From Allopusillimonas soli (GTDB taxonomy: Bacteria; Pseudomonadota; Gammaproteobacteria; Burkholderiales; Burkholderiaceae_B): a DNA stretch of 64,000 nt. This document shows positions 17,744-26,168 of the stretch, one piece after another; the stretch's first letter is position 1, and the number at the start of each line of letters is the position of its first letter. The stretch lies in contig NZ_SDQC01000004.1 of assembly GCF_004153445.1 (NCBI RefSeq), forward strand, positions 1 through 64,000, read 5' to 3'. The translations under genes were made by a program, and so were the position numbers. The notes under the pieces were generated by a model. It did no database searches, was not told where the DNA came from, and saw only the letters and a program-made list of their open reading frames with translations.

Positions 17744-18396
17744 TGCGGCTCCTGGGTGTTGGTGGTGTCGCCTTCTCCTTCCTGGATATCCTTGGTTGCC
17801 CGCCGAAGTATGGCCGCGATGCGATGTTGCTGCGCCGCGGTCGCGTCGCTGTGCCGCCCCAGCGCCTCTTTCAGCGCGCGCCGCGCCTCGACGAATTCGC
17901 GCAGCCAGCCCGTGGCCGCGAACATCTCTTCATCGGTTTCACCGCCATGCCGCCACGCATGCCGCACCCACGCCATCTTGCGGGCGACGTGGCGCAGGCT
18001 CGCGAACATGCGCTCGGCCCGCTCGCGCTGGGCGTCAAGATAAATGCGGCCGGCTTCTGTGAGGCTGTATTGCTTGCGTGTACCGTGTGTACGCACGCTG
18101 GTGTAGCCGATGTCCTCCAGATAGCTGAGAGCCGGGTACACCACGCCGGGGCTGGGACTGTAAAAGCCATTCGATAGCGCCTGCAGTGCCTTGATGAGCT
18201 CATAGCCGTGGCGGGGCTGCTGTTCAAGCAATGCCAGCAACATGACTTGCAGCTCGTCGGCCGAGAATTTGCGGCCGCGCATGGGGCCGCCGCCATCGTC
18301 ATCCATGTCGTGGGGATTGCCCCAGCCGCGTGAATGCCCGTCCCGGTGCCCATGACCCCTGCCATGGGCGAGGGACGAGGGCGAAGCGTTAAGCAT
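17740..18396 (-). CDS. PadR-family regulator, YqjI-like
   Basis: The 218-residue protein has a histidine/glycine/aspartate-rich N-terminus (HGRGHGHRDGHSRGW), which in E. coli YqjI binds nickel or iron. A PadR winged helix follows (ELQVMLLALLEQQPRHGYELIK, then PGVVYPALSYLEDIGY) and a helical C-terminus. YqjI represses yqjH, and here the coupled next gene is the yqjH-like reductase. I chose the ATG at 18396 because the metal-binding tail follows it; a further ATG lies upstream in frame. A TATATC-GTAA-GATATA dyad lies about 70 bases upstream. Confidence 0.88.
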   Translation of the reverse strand: MLNASPSSLAHGRGHGHRDGHSRGWGNPHDMDDDGGGPMRGRKFSADELQVMLLALLEQQPRHGYELIKALQALSNGFYSPSPGVVYPALSYLEDIGYTSVRTHGTRKQYSLTEAGRIYLDAQRERAERMFASLRHVARKMAWVRHAWRHGGETDEEMFAATGWLREFVEARRALKEALGRHSDATAAQQHRIAAILRRATKDIQEGEGDTTNTQEPQ

Positions 18397-18462
18397 GCGT
18401 GCGCGAAGAAGGAAGGGAAGATTGGGCCAGAAGAGCATACAGTGCATCTCTATGTTGTAAGT

Positions 18463-18478
18463 TATATCGTAAGATATA
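18463..18478. promoter_or_regulatory. Candidate PadR/YqjI operator
   Basis: TATATC-GTAA-GATATA is an inverted repeat inside an AT-rich stretch upstream of the PadR-SIP operon, where the promoter should lie. Autoregulation by the PadR protein is inferred from position. Confidence 0.5.
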
Positions 18479-18588
18479 TAAGTCTGCGCGGGAAGTCAAG
18501 GAAAGTCTGCGCAGTCCTGCAACGCTCAGACTTGTTGATGTGTTCATTATTGAGTATATTGAAGACATTAAGACTGCAAGGAGCTGAC

Positions 18589-18849
18589 ATGCCCCGCAGG
18601 AACACCACCACCATGACAGTGCGCCTCAGTGGCCCTCTGAGCGAATTCGTTGCCGCAAATGTTGGTGAGCAAGGCGACTATGAGAACGTCAGCGAGTATG
18701 TACGGGACCTCATTCGTCGTGACAAAGAAACCAGAGAGGCGACTGCATTCGAGCGGCTCAAGGCCGAACTCACCCATGCTTGGGCGGCGCCAGAGCCGTC
18801 ATACAAGCCCTTGACGGCAGCAGACATTATCGCGCGTAACCGAGTCTGA
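18589..18849 (+). CDS. ParD/RHH-type antitoxin
   Basis: This 86-residue ribbon-helix-helix antitoxin should neutralise the ParE toxin encoded 13 bases downstream and repress the operon. The N-terminal strand TTTMTVRLSGPLSEFV and the following helices (YENVSEYVRDLIRRDKE) match the ParD/CopG fold. The C-terminal tail would wrap the toxin. AAGGAG lies just upstream of the ATG at 18589. The module is part of a small accessory segment ending at mnmE. Confidence 0.9.
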   Translation: MPRRNTTTMTVRLSGPLSEFVAANVGEQGDYENVSEYVRDLIRRDKETREATAFERLKAELTHAWAAPEPSYKPLTAADIIARNRV

Positions 18850-18862
18850 TCTGATTTCCGTT

Positions 18863-19183
18863 ATGGTCAAGGCACAGATACGCGTTCAGGAAGCCGCATC
18901 CTGGCGGCTGGACGATATTTACCGCTATACGCACGAGCGATGGGGAGCGCAACAGGCCGAGCGCTACATCACGGGTATATTTGAGGCATTTGAGGGTATT
19001 GCCACACACCAGACAGTATCCCGTACTATTCCGGCCACGTTCGGCATTGATGGTTATTTCTTCCGTTATGAGCGGCACTTTGTCTATTGGCGCCGTCTCT
19101 CGAATGGTGACATCGGTATCGTGACCATTCTGCATGAGAAGATGCACCACATTGGGCGCTTGCGAGAGGATTTCGGTCTTTGA
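18863..19183 (+). CDS. ParE/RelE-superfamily toxin
   Basis: This 106-residue toxin has the ParE pattern: VQEAASWRLDDIYRYTHERWG in the N-terminal helix pair, then the beta-sheet core ending FVYWRRLSNGDIGIVTILHEKM. ParE toxins poison DNA gyrase; RelE relatives cleave mRNA. The pairing with a ParD-type antitoxin favours ParE. It is full length and appears intact. Confidence 0.88.
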   Translation: MVKAQIRVQEAASWRLDDIYRYTHERWGAQQAERYITGIFEAFEGIATHQTVSRTIPATFGIDGYFFRYERHFVYWRRLSNGDIGIVTILHEKMHHIGRLREDFGL

Positions 19184-19312
19184 GTGCCCAACGTGTATGC
19201 GGTATGCGTGTCTCTTGAGGAATATCCAAGCGCATTGTGGAGCCATCGTTCGCCGCTAGGCTGTCAGAATGGGTGTAAAAGGGTTGTTAAATAGGGTGGA
19301 TGAGCTAATTGG

Positions 19313-19912
19313 GTGTTCGAGACCGCTGCGCCTTTCGATACGCCACGCCTGATGGCCGAATTCGTGGCCTGGTTCAACGAGGAACGAGAAACGGGTCGCC
19401 TTCACTCACTGCTGCTGATTGGCATCTGGGTTGTGGTGTTTCTGGAGATCCACCCGTTCCAGGATGGTAACGGTCGCTTGAGCCGGGTGCTGACCACCTT
19501 GCTGTTGCTGCAGGCCGGCTATGCCTACGTGCCCTACAGTTCGCTGGAAAGCATGATCGAGCAGAACAAGGAAGCCTATTACCTGGCACTGCGCCAGACA
19601 CAAGGCAGTATCCGCACCGATGCACCGAACTGGCAGCCTTGGCTGGTGTTCTTCCTGCGTGCATTGTCACAGCAAGTACGCCGCCTGGAACGCAAGGTCG
19701 AGCGCGAGAAGCTGGTGCTGGCCAAGCTGCCGGATCTGGCGTTGCAGATTGTCGAGTTCACGCGCGAGCATGGCAGGATCACCATGGCCGAAGCCATCCG
19801 CCTGACCGGCGGTAACCGCAACACGCTCAAGCAACATTTCCGGGCGCTGGTGGAACAGGGGCATTTGGTTCAGCAGGGTGGTGGGCGTGGGACGTGGTAT
19901 GAGCTGCGCTGA
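19313..19912 (+). pseudogene. 5'-truncated Fic-family gene
   Basis: The 199-codon frame encodes the Fic core with an intact active-site motif HPFQDGNGR and a C-terminal winged-helix segment (HGRITMAEAIRLTGGNRNTLKQH). Full-length relatives of this type are about 330-390 residues, with an N-terminal Fic_N domain and inhibitory helix. Here an in-frame stop sits four codons before the first possible start (a GTG with no convincing ribosome site), so roughly 150 N-terminal codons are missing. Loss of the regulatory part while keeping the catalytic motif suggests decay, though expression of the remnant cannot be excluded. Confidence 0.8.
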
Positions 19913-19945
19913 CATACCTGTCGAACCGGACAAGACGCCAATACC

Positions 19946-20160
19946 ATGAGCGAATACCAATACTATGAATTCGCGGCCATTGACCAGCCGCTGACTCGTG
20001 CCGAGCTGGCCGAGCTGCGTGCTGTCTCCACCCGAGCTGTGATTCCCCCCAGACAGTTTCGTCAATCACTATGAATGGGGCAATCTCAGGGCCGATCCTG
20101 CTGATTGGATGCATCGCTACTTCGACGCCTTCGTCTATTCCGCTAACTGGTGCTGTTGCC
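19946..20160 (+). pseudogene. Frameshifted remnant of a conserved hypothetical gene
   Basis: The start MSEYQYYEFAAIDQPLTRAE matches, from memory, a conserved proteobacterial family with N-terminus MSEYQYYEF-x-AIDRPLT. The frame stops early, but removing one C from the C6 run at 20045-20050 restores a continuation (PPDSFVNHYEWGNLRADPAD and beyond to NW) with the expected family pattern. Resemblance ends about 20155, some 30 bases before the mnmE stop. The gene is therefore both frameshifted and cut off at the 3' end. Confidence 0.7.
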
Positions 20161-20183
20161 AGTGGACGTCCATGGACCCCAAC

Positions 20184-20201
20184 CTATTTCCCAATACAGA
20201 A
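20184..20201 (-). other. Conserved mnmE 3'-end sequence matching the SGI1-type attachment site
   Basis: On the minus strand the last 18 bases of mnmE read TTCTGTATTGGGAAATAG. From memory, the attachment site used by SGI1-type integrative elements at the 3' end of trmE is almost the same 18 bases (TTCTGTATTGG-x-AA-x-TAA). A second copy marking the far end of the adjacent island was not found in the window. Confidence 0.55.
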
Positions 20202-21584
20202 GCTGGAAAAAATCTCCCCCAGCAGGTCGTCGCTTGTGAACTGCCCCGTGATCGCGCACAGCGCCTCGTGCGCCAGGCGCAGTTCTTCGGCAAACAGGTC
20301 CAGCACCTGATCATTGTGGCTGGCGTGGCCGGCTGCCACCGCCAGGCGGTCACGGGCGGATTCCAGCGCGGCCAGGTGGCGTTCGCGGGCAAGCCAGGGA
20401 GATTCGGCGCCGGGGTTCCAGCCGGCAATGTCGAGCAGGCGGCGGCGCAGCTCGTCCAGACCGGCGCCGGTTCGGGCTGAGATGTATAGCGTACGGTGTG
20501 GGCCGGCGTCCGGGTTGTTGGCCGCGTCATCGGCGGTTTCCCATGGCGCCTGACCGTCGGAAAGCAGATCCACCTTGTTATTGACTTTGAGCACGGGGGT
20601 TCCCGCCGGCAGGCGAGCGGTGATGGCGCTGTCCAGCGCATCTTGCGGATTGCGTGCGTCCTGCAGATGGAGAATGACATTCGCCTTCTCAATCTCGGCC
20701 CAGGTCCGCGCTATGCCTATGCTCTCAACCGTGTCTTCGGTTTCGCGCAACCCGGCAGTGTCGATGATGTGCATGGGCACGCCGTCGATATGGATCTGCT
20801 GGATGACCTTGTCGCGCGTGGTGCCCGCGATGGGCGTGACAATGGCGATCTCGTCGCCGGCCAGGGCATTGAGCAGACTGGACTTGCCGACGTTGGGCTG
20901 GCCGGCAAGCACTACATGAAGGCCTTCGCGCAGAATCATGCCCTGGCGGGCCTGGGCAGTCAGCGCCGCGAGATCCTGCCGTATGCCGCCCAGCGTGGCG
21001 GCGGCCTGGTACTTCTCGAGAAAGTCGATTTCTTCCTCGGGAAAATCGAGTGTGGCTTCGACCAGCATGCGCAGGCGCACAATGCGGTCGCTGAGCGCAT
21101 TGACCTTCTCGGAGAAAGCGCCGCTGAGCGAGGCCATCGCACTGCGGGCGGCGGCCTCGGACGAGGCGTTGACCAGGTCGGCTACGGCCTCGGCCTGCGC
21201 GAGATCCATGCGGTCGTTCAGAAAGGCGCGCTGGGTGAACTCGCCGGGCTCGGCCAGCCGCAAGCCGGCATCGCGGCCGGCCTCCAGGCAGTGCTGCAGC
21301 ACGCGGCGCAAAACGGCCGGGCCGCCATGCCCCTGAAGCTCCAGTACATCTTCGCCGGTATAGGATTGAGGCCCCTTGAAGAAAAGGGCGATGCCCGCAT
21401 CCATGGCTTGGCCCCGGCTATCGTTGAAGGGCAGATAGTGGGCATGGCGCGGCTGTAGCGCCTTGCCGGTCAGCCGCACGACAAGCGGCTCGAGGTTGCG
21501 ACCCGAGATGCGGATGACACCGATGCCGCCGCGCCCGGGCGCGGTGGCGATGGCGGCGATGGGCTCGTGGGCGCGAAGAATCAT
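20184..21584 (-). CDS. mnmE: tRNA modification GTPase MnmE (TrmE)
   Basis: MnmE partners MnmG in wobble-uridine 34 modification. The 466-residue protein has the N-terminal folate-binding domain ([14 protein letters not shown]), the helical domain, and an inserted Ras-like G domain: G1 [29 protein letters not shown] and NKVDL. The family C-terminus FCIGK is intact. The ATG at 21584 is chosen because family homology begins there. In most proteobacteria it directly follows yidC; here about 7 kb of other genes lie between. Its 3' end abuts a decayed accessory segment. Confidence 0.97.
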   Translation of the reverse strand: MILRAHEPIAAIATAPGRGGIGVIRISGRNLEPLVVRLTGKALQPRHAHYLPFNDSRGQAMDAGIALFFKGPQSYTGEDVLELQGHGGPAVLRRVLQHCLEAGRDAGLRLAEPGEFTQRAFLNDRMDLAQAEAVADLVNASSEAAARSAMASLSGAFSEKVNALSDRIVRLRMLVEATLDFPEEEIDFLEKYQAAATLGGIRQDLAALTAQARQGMILREGLHVVLAGQPNVGKSSLLNALAGDEIAIVTPIAGTTRDKVIQQIHIDGVPMHIIDTAGLRETEDTVESIGIARTWAEIEKANVILHLQDARNPQDALDSAITARLPAGTPVLKVNNKVDLLSDGQAPWETADDAANNPDAGPHRTLYISARTGAGLDELRRRLLDIAGWNPGAESPWLARERHLAALESARDRLAVAAGHASHNDQVLDLFAEELRLAHEALCAITGQFTSDDLLGEIFSSFCIGK

Positions 21585-21665
21585 GGCAAATGAAACGTAG
21601 TATAAAAATGGCTTCGGCGCAGTTGCCGCCGCAGCGGCCCATGCGTATCCAGAACAGGAGTCATC

Positions 21666-21962
21666 ATGCCATATCTCATCGAAACCTTCGACAAGCCCGA
21701 TTCCCGCGAATTGCGTCTTGCGGTCCGGGACAAGCATTTGCAATTCCTGGAGACCAACAAGAAGCTGCTGCTGGCTTGTGGCGCCAAGCTTGATGATGAA
21801 GGCGTCGATGCGTCAGGTGGTATCTACATTCTGGATGTGGACTCGCGTGCCGAGGCCGAGGATTTCATCAATGCCGATCCGTTCACCGAAGCGCAATTGT
21901 TCCAACGCATTGATATCACGCGCTGGCGCAAGGCCTATTTCGACGGCGAAAACTGCCTGTAA
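21666..21962 (+). CDS. YciI-like protein
   Basis: The 98-residue protein has the YCII dimeric alpha-beta barrel pattern: [22 protein letters not shown], then HLQFLETN and [20 protein letters not shown] near the end. The conserved His and Asp of the family's putative active site appear present. Function is unknown for most YciI proteins. AGGAG precedes the ATG. It is divergent from mnmE across 81 bases and convergent with the catalase gene. Confidence 0.9.
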   Translation: MPYLIETFDKPDSRELRLAVRDKHLQFLETNKKLLLACGAKLDDEGVDASGGIYILDVDSRAEAEDFINADPFTEAQLFQRIDITRWRKAYFDGENCL

Positions 21963-21973
21963 AAGGCGCCAGG

Positions 21974-21997
21974 CGCAGGCGGCAAGCGCCGCCTGCG
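21974..21997. terminator. Hairpin between convergent yciI-like and catalase genes
   Basis: CGCAGGCGGC and GCCGCCTGCG pair perfectly around a four-base loop, between two convergent stop codons. It lacks a T-tract, so it may act bidirectionally with help or only stabilise 3' ends. Confidence 0.5.
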
Positions 21998-22034
21998 GTC
22001 CGGCTGGGGGCGGTTCCCCGCGCCTGGGCGAGAT

Positions 22035-23519
22035 TCAGGCGCCGGCCTCGTCGGGCGAGCCTGAGTCCGCAGGCGTGCTGGCGGTTTTCTCGACTTCAGC
22101 GATGGCCGCCGACACGCCAGCGCCATAGGCGGGGTCAGCCTGGTTACAGTGATCGATGTGCAGTTGCTGCACATCCTTGCTTACCCCGGCAATGGCGCGC
22201 GCCGTGTTGTAGAACAGCGCATTCTTCTGTGCGTCGCTCATGAGACGGAACAGCGCGCCGGGCTGGGAGAAGTAGTCTGGGTCCTCGCGATGGTTCCAGT
22301 GATCGGCGGCGCCTTCCAGGGACAAAGGCGGCTCGCGGAACTCAGGCTGCTCTTCCCATTCGCCGCTGCGATTGGGCTGGTTGCCGGTAGTGCCGCCATA
22401 GTTGCCATCCACGCGCATGGCGCCGTCGCGATGGAAGCTGTGATAGGGGCATTTGGGCGCATTCACCGGTATCTGATGATGATTCACACCCAGGCGGTAG
22501 CGGTGCGCGTCGCCGTAGGAAAACAGGCGAGCCTGTAGCATGCGGTCCGGCGAAAAGCCAATGCCTGGCACCACGTTGGCGGGCGAGAAGGCGGCCTGCT
22601 CCACCTCGGCAAACACATTGTCGGGATTGCGGTTCAACTCGAGCTGGCCCACTTCTATCAGCGGATAGTCGCCATGAGGCCAGACTTTTGTCAGATCGAA
22701 GGGATTGAGGTGATATGAACCGGCATCTTTCTCCGGCATGATCTGCACATACAGCGTCCAGCGTGGGAAATTGCCGTTTTCTATGGCCTCGAACAGATCG
22801 CGCTGCGAGCTTTCACGATCGCGGCCGACCAGCTCGCCGGCCTCGGCGTCGCTCAGGTTCTTGATGCCCTGTTGAGTGCGGAAATGGAACTTGACCCAGA
22901 AACGCTCGTTTTCGGCATTGATGAAGCTGAAAGTGTGGCTGCCAAACAGATGCATGTTGCGATACCCGACCGGAATGCCGCGGTCGCTCATTACGATGGT
23001 GATCTGGTGCAGCGCTTCGGGCAGGCCCGTCCAGAACTCCCAGTTGTTCTGCGCGCTTCGCATACCCGTGCGGGGGTCGCGCTTGACCGCGTGGTTCAGA
23101 TCAGGGAATTTCAGCGGGTCGCGGAAAAAGAAAACGGGCGTATTGTTGCCGACCAGGTCCCAATTGCCTTCCTCGGTATAGAACTTCATCGCAACACCGC
23201 GGATATCGCGTTCGGCGTCGGCTGCGCCACGCTCGCCCGCCACAGTGGAGAAGCGAATGAACATGGGCGTCTGTTTGCCGATTTCGGAAAAAATGCGTGC
23301 CCGGGTATAACGCGTGATGTCGTGTGTCACGGTAAACGTGCCATAGGCGCCCGATCCCTTGGCATGCATGCGCCGTTCGGGAATGACTTCGCGATCGAAG
23401 TGGGCGAGTTTCTCCAGGAGCCATACATCCTGGAGCAGAGCCGGACCGCGCGGTCCGGCGGTCATGATGTTTTGGTTGTCGGCGACGGGCGCGCCGGCGG
23501 CGGTGGTCAGTTTCTTCAT
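22035..23519 (-). CDS. katA: Haem catalase, small-subunit monofunctional type
   Basis: This 494-residue monofunctional catalase converts hydrogen peroxide to water and oxygen. The active-site His lies in [18 protein letters not shown], the distal Asn region is [18 protein letters not shown], and the proximal haem Tyr is in [17 protein letters not shown]. Length and the short C-terminus fit the small-subunit clade rather than HPII. The ATG at 23519 follows an AGGAGG-type site; an in-frame ATG 18 codons earlier is less likely. A near-perfect OxyR-type site lies 64-100 bases upstream, so peroxide induction is expected. Confidence 0.95.
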   Translation of the reverse strand: MKKLTTAAGAPVADNQNIMTAGPRGPALLQDVWLLEKLAHFDREVIPERRMHAKGSGAYGTFTVTHDITRYTRARIFSEIGKQTPMFIRFSTVAGERGAADAERDIRGVAMKFYTEEGNWDLVGNNTPVFFFRDPLKFPDLNHAVKRDPRTGMRSAQNNWEFWTGLPEALHQITIVMSDRGIPVGYRNMHLFGSHTFSFINAENERFWVKFHFRTQQGIKNLSDAEAGELVGRDRESSQRDLFEAIENGNFPRWTLYVQIMPEKDAGSYHLNPFDLTKVWPHGDYPLIEVGQLELNRNPDNVFAEVEQAAFSPANVVPGIGFSPDRMLQARLFSYGDAHRYRLGVNHHQIPVNAPKCPYHSFHRDGAMRVDGNYGGTTGNQPNRSGEWEEQPEFREPPLSLEGAADHWNHREDPDYFSQPGALFRLMSDAQKNALFYNTARAIAGVSKDVQQLHIDHCNQADPAYGAGVSAAIAEVEKTASTPADSGSPDEAGA

Positions 23520-23582
23520 GGGCCTTGCCTCCTGGCTGGTTGACGGTAGGCTCAGTGTATCGGGACACATCAATTTGGTAAA

Positions 23583-23619
23583 ATTGATTATTACTAGATA
23601 GACAATAGATTATTACTAT
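23583..23619 (-). promoter_or_regulatory. OxyR-binding site upstream of catalase
   Basis: On the minus strand: ATAG-N7-CTAT, a seven-base spacer, then CTAG-N7-CAAT. This reproduces the spacing of the 37-base OxyR site (four tetranucleotides at about ten-base steps); the first pair is exact and the second has two changes. Both N7 segments are TAATAAT. Confidence 0.82.
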
Positions 23620-23691
23620 AAATCGTCTCGTCGCCTGCCAAATACCATCGTCGCTGGACCAGGTTCGCTGCGGCATGCGCCGGTGTCCACG

Positions 23692-24405
23692 CTACACACC
23701 AAGAGAGGACTGCAGGGTTTCGCGCTGTGCGGTCAGTTCGCCCGACGTGCCGCTCCATACCGCGCGCCCTTTTTCGACGATGTAGTGGCGATCGGCCAGG
23801 GGCAACAGGGAAGCCAGGTTCTTGTCTATGCACAATATGGTCATGCCTATTCGCTTCAGCTCGGCCAGGCAATGCCAGATCTCCGCGCGTATCAGCGGCG
23901 CCAGGCCCTCCGTGGCTTCGTCGAGGATAAGCAGCCGAGGGTTGGTCATCAACGCGCGGCCTATGGCCAGCATCTGTTGTTCTCCCCCGGACAGTTTGTC
24001 GCCGCCGTTGCGGGCGCGTTCCTTCAGGCGGGGGAACAGGGCGTAGATACGTTCCAACGTCCATGGCTCGAGCGCCGCCTGGCGGTTGTGCGCCGTTGCC
24101 ACCAGGTTTTCCTCCACCGAAAGATTGGGAAAAATCTGTCGGCCTTCCGGCACCAGGCCCACCCCGGCACGCGCGATCTTGTAGGGAGCCAGGCCGGCGA
24201 TGTCCTTGCCGGCCAGGGAAATTGTGCCGGCAACCGGGGCAGCCAGCCCTACGATGGCCTTGACGCTTGTGGATTTACCCATGCCGTTGCGGCCCAGCAG
24301 CGTAACGAACTCTCCGGCGCGAACCTCGAAACCCATGCCGAAAAGCGCCTGACTGGCACCATAAAACACGTTGATCGCATCAACCTTGAGCAAGGGCGCC
24401 GTCAT
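23692..24405 (-). CDS. livF: Branched-chain amino-acid-type ABC transporter ATPase LivF
   Basis: The 237-residue ATPase has Walker A GRNGMGKST, the signature LSGGEQQMLAIGRAL and Walker B LLILDEAT, with the LivF-specific VPEGRQIFPNLSVEENL. It energises uptake together with LivG. Its ATG overlaps the livG stop by one base. It is the last gene of the five-gene liv operon; the catalase unit starts 170 bases further on with its own control site. Confidence 0.94.
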   Translation of the reverse strand: MTAPLLKVDAINVFYGASQALFGMGFEVRAGEFVTLLGRNGMGKSTSVKAIVGLAAPVAGTISLAGKDIAGLAPYKIARAGVGLVPEGRQIFPNLSVEENLVATAHNRQAALEPWTLERIYALFPRLKERARNGGDKLSGGEQQMLAIGRALMTNPRLLILDEATEGLAPLIRAEIWHCLAELKRIGMTILCIDKNLASLLPLADRHYIVEKGRAVWSGTSGELTAQRETLQSSLGV

Positions 24406-25148
24406 TATTCTTCGTCTCCCAGATAGGCTGCGCGTACATCGGGATGCGAGCGTATGTACTGCGGATCTCCGGTGGCAATATTGCGTCCGTAAACCAGGAC
24501 GCTTACCGTATCGGCCAGCCGGAATACCGCGTCCATGTCATGTTCCACCAACAGCATGCCATAGTCGCCCTTGAGCGAGTGCAGCAGTTCAGTCATCTGC
24601 GCCGACTCGGCCTGGCTCATCCCGGCCATGGGCTCGTCCAGCAGGAGCAATCGCGGCTTGCCGGCCAGGACCATGGCCAGTTCCAATTGGCGCTGCTCGC
24701 CATGCGCCAGGTCGGCGGCGGCAACATCGCGCCGGTGCGCCAACCCCGCACGAGCCAGCGATGCCTCGGCGGGACCCACCAGCGCGGCCTGCGACGATAC
24801 GCGGGTCCAGAAGCGAAAGCTATGCCCCTGTTGCGCCTGCACGGCCAGCATTACATTCTGCAGCGCGGAGAATTCCGGAAAGATGGATGTGATCTGATAC
24901 GAACGGGCCAGGCCGCGCAGGGCGCGTTGCGCCACCGGCTCGCCACTGATATCGGCGCCATCGAACAGAATGCGCCCGGAATCGGGGCGTATTTCGCCGG
25001 CAAGCTGCGTAATCAGCGTGCTCTTGCCCGCGCCGTTGGGTCCGATGACGGCATGGATTTCACCGGCGGCCACATCCAGGTCCACATTGTCTGTGGCTAC
25101 CAGCCCACCGTAGCGCTTGACGAGATTCCGTACGGAAAGCAGGCTCAT
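24405..25148 (-). CDS. livG: Branched-chain amino-acid-type ABC transporter ATPase LivG
   Basis: The 247-residue ATPase shows Walker A GPNGAGKSTLITQLAG, the modified signature LAHGEQRQLELAMVLA and Walker B LLLLDEPMAGMSQAE. The frame is open far upstream through livM, but the ATG at 25148 starts the family N-terminus MSLLSVRNLVKRYGG and overlaps the livM stop by four bases. It partners LivF on the cytoplasmic face of LivHM. Confidence 0.94.
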   Translation of the reverse strand: MSLLSVRNLVKRYGGLVATDNVDLDVAAGEIHAVIGPNGAGKSTLITQLAGEIRPDSGRILFDGADISGEPVAQRALRGLARSYQITSIFPEFSALQNVMLAVQAQQGHSFRFWTRVSSQAALVGPAEASLARAGLAHRRDVAAADLAHGEQRQLELAMVLAGKPRLLLLDEPMAGMSQAESAQMTELLHSLKGDYGMLLVEHDMDAVFRLADTVSVLVYGRNIATGDPQYIRSHPDVRAAYLGDEE

Positions 25149-26134
25149 CTCCCGTCTCCCTGCCGTTGCGTGGCCATGCGCCTGCGATCCAGGGCGGTGA
25201 GCAGGCCGGCCAGGCCCTGTCGGCTTACAAGCACGACCAGCACGATCAGCGGTCCAAAAATCACCATCCAGTGGTTGGTCAACTGCTTCAGCCCCTCCTC
25301 CGTCAGTATCATGGCAAGCGCGCCGAACAAGGGGCCGAACAGGGCGCCGATGCCGCCGAGCATCACCATGACGATCAGCTCGCCGGACGTCTGCCATGAC
25401 ATATAGGATGGCGAGGCGAAATTGGTGAGATTGGCATACAACAGGCCTGCCACGCCGCACAGGGCGGCAGACAATGTGTAAGCGGCAAGCCGGTAGCGGA
25501 AGGTGGGAAAGCCCAGGGCGCGCATGCGCCGCTCGTTGCTCTTGCTTGCGCGCAATACAGTGCCGAAACGCGAGTGCACCAGCCGATGACAGCCGTACAA
25601 AGCCAGGCACAGCAGCGCAAAGGCCGTGAAGTAAAGCGTATTGGCGCCGTCCAGCCGCAGTACCCCGAAATCGCTGTTCTGGCGCAGGCGCAGTCCGTCG
25701 TCGCCGCCGTACTGGCTCAGGCTTACGAACAGAAAATAGAACATCTGGGCAAAGGCAAGGGTAATCATGATGAAGGAAATCCCGCGTGTGCGCAGCACGA
25801 TGGCGCCGGTTACCAGCCCCACCAGGCCGCAGCACGCCATCGAGATCAGCAGTTGCAGCCAGCCGTTGTCTATTCCGTGAAAGCCGGGAATGGCCGCGCT
25901 GTAGACCCCCAAACCGAGAAACAATGCGTGGCCGAAACTGACCAGCCCGCCATAGCCCAGGATCAGATTCAATGACAAGGCGGCGAAGGCCAGGATCAAG
26001 ATACGGGTGAACAAGGTGATGACGAAGGGATATGCGCCGGCGTACAGCGGCAGCAGGCCCAGCAGCACCAGCAAGGCCACGCCGAGCAGCGTGCTGGCGG
26101 AATGCCGTGTCGAGACGATGGTGCGAATGCTCAT
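25145..26134 (-). CDS. livM: Branched-chain amino-acid-type ABC permease LivM
   Basis: This 329-residue permease has about ten hydrophobic segments. The family motifs LSLNLILGYGGLVSFGHALFLG near the N-terminus and MVMLGGIGALFGPLFGA near the C-terminus identify LivM. The C-terminal tail is short and arginine-rich. It is coupled to livG by a four-base overlap and follows livH by 34 bases. Confidence 0.93.
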   Translation of the reverse strand: MSIRTIVSTRHSASTLLGVALLVLLGLLPLYAGAYPFVITLFTRILILAFAALSLNLILGYGGLVSFGHALFLGLGVYSAAIPGFHGIDNGWLQLLISMACCGLVGLVTGAIVLRTRGISFIMITLAFAQMFYFLFVSLSQYGGDDGLRLRQNSDFGVLRLDGANTLYFTAFALLCLALYGCHRLVHSRFGTVLRASKSNERRMRALGFPTFRYRLAAYTLSAALCGVAGLLYANLTNFASPSYMSWQTSGELIVMVMLGGIGALFGPLFGALAMILTEEGLKQLTNHWMVIFGPLIVLVVLVSRQGLAGLLTALDRRRMATQRQGDGR

Positions 26135-26168
26135 GCGAAGGAGGCGGAAAAGTGGGCGGGCATGGAAA

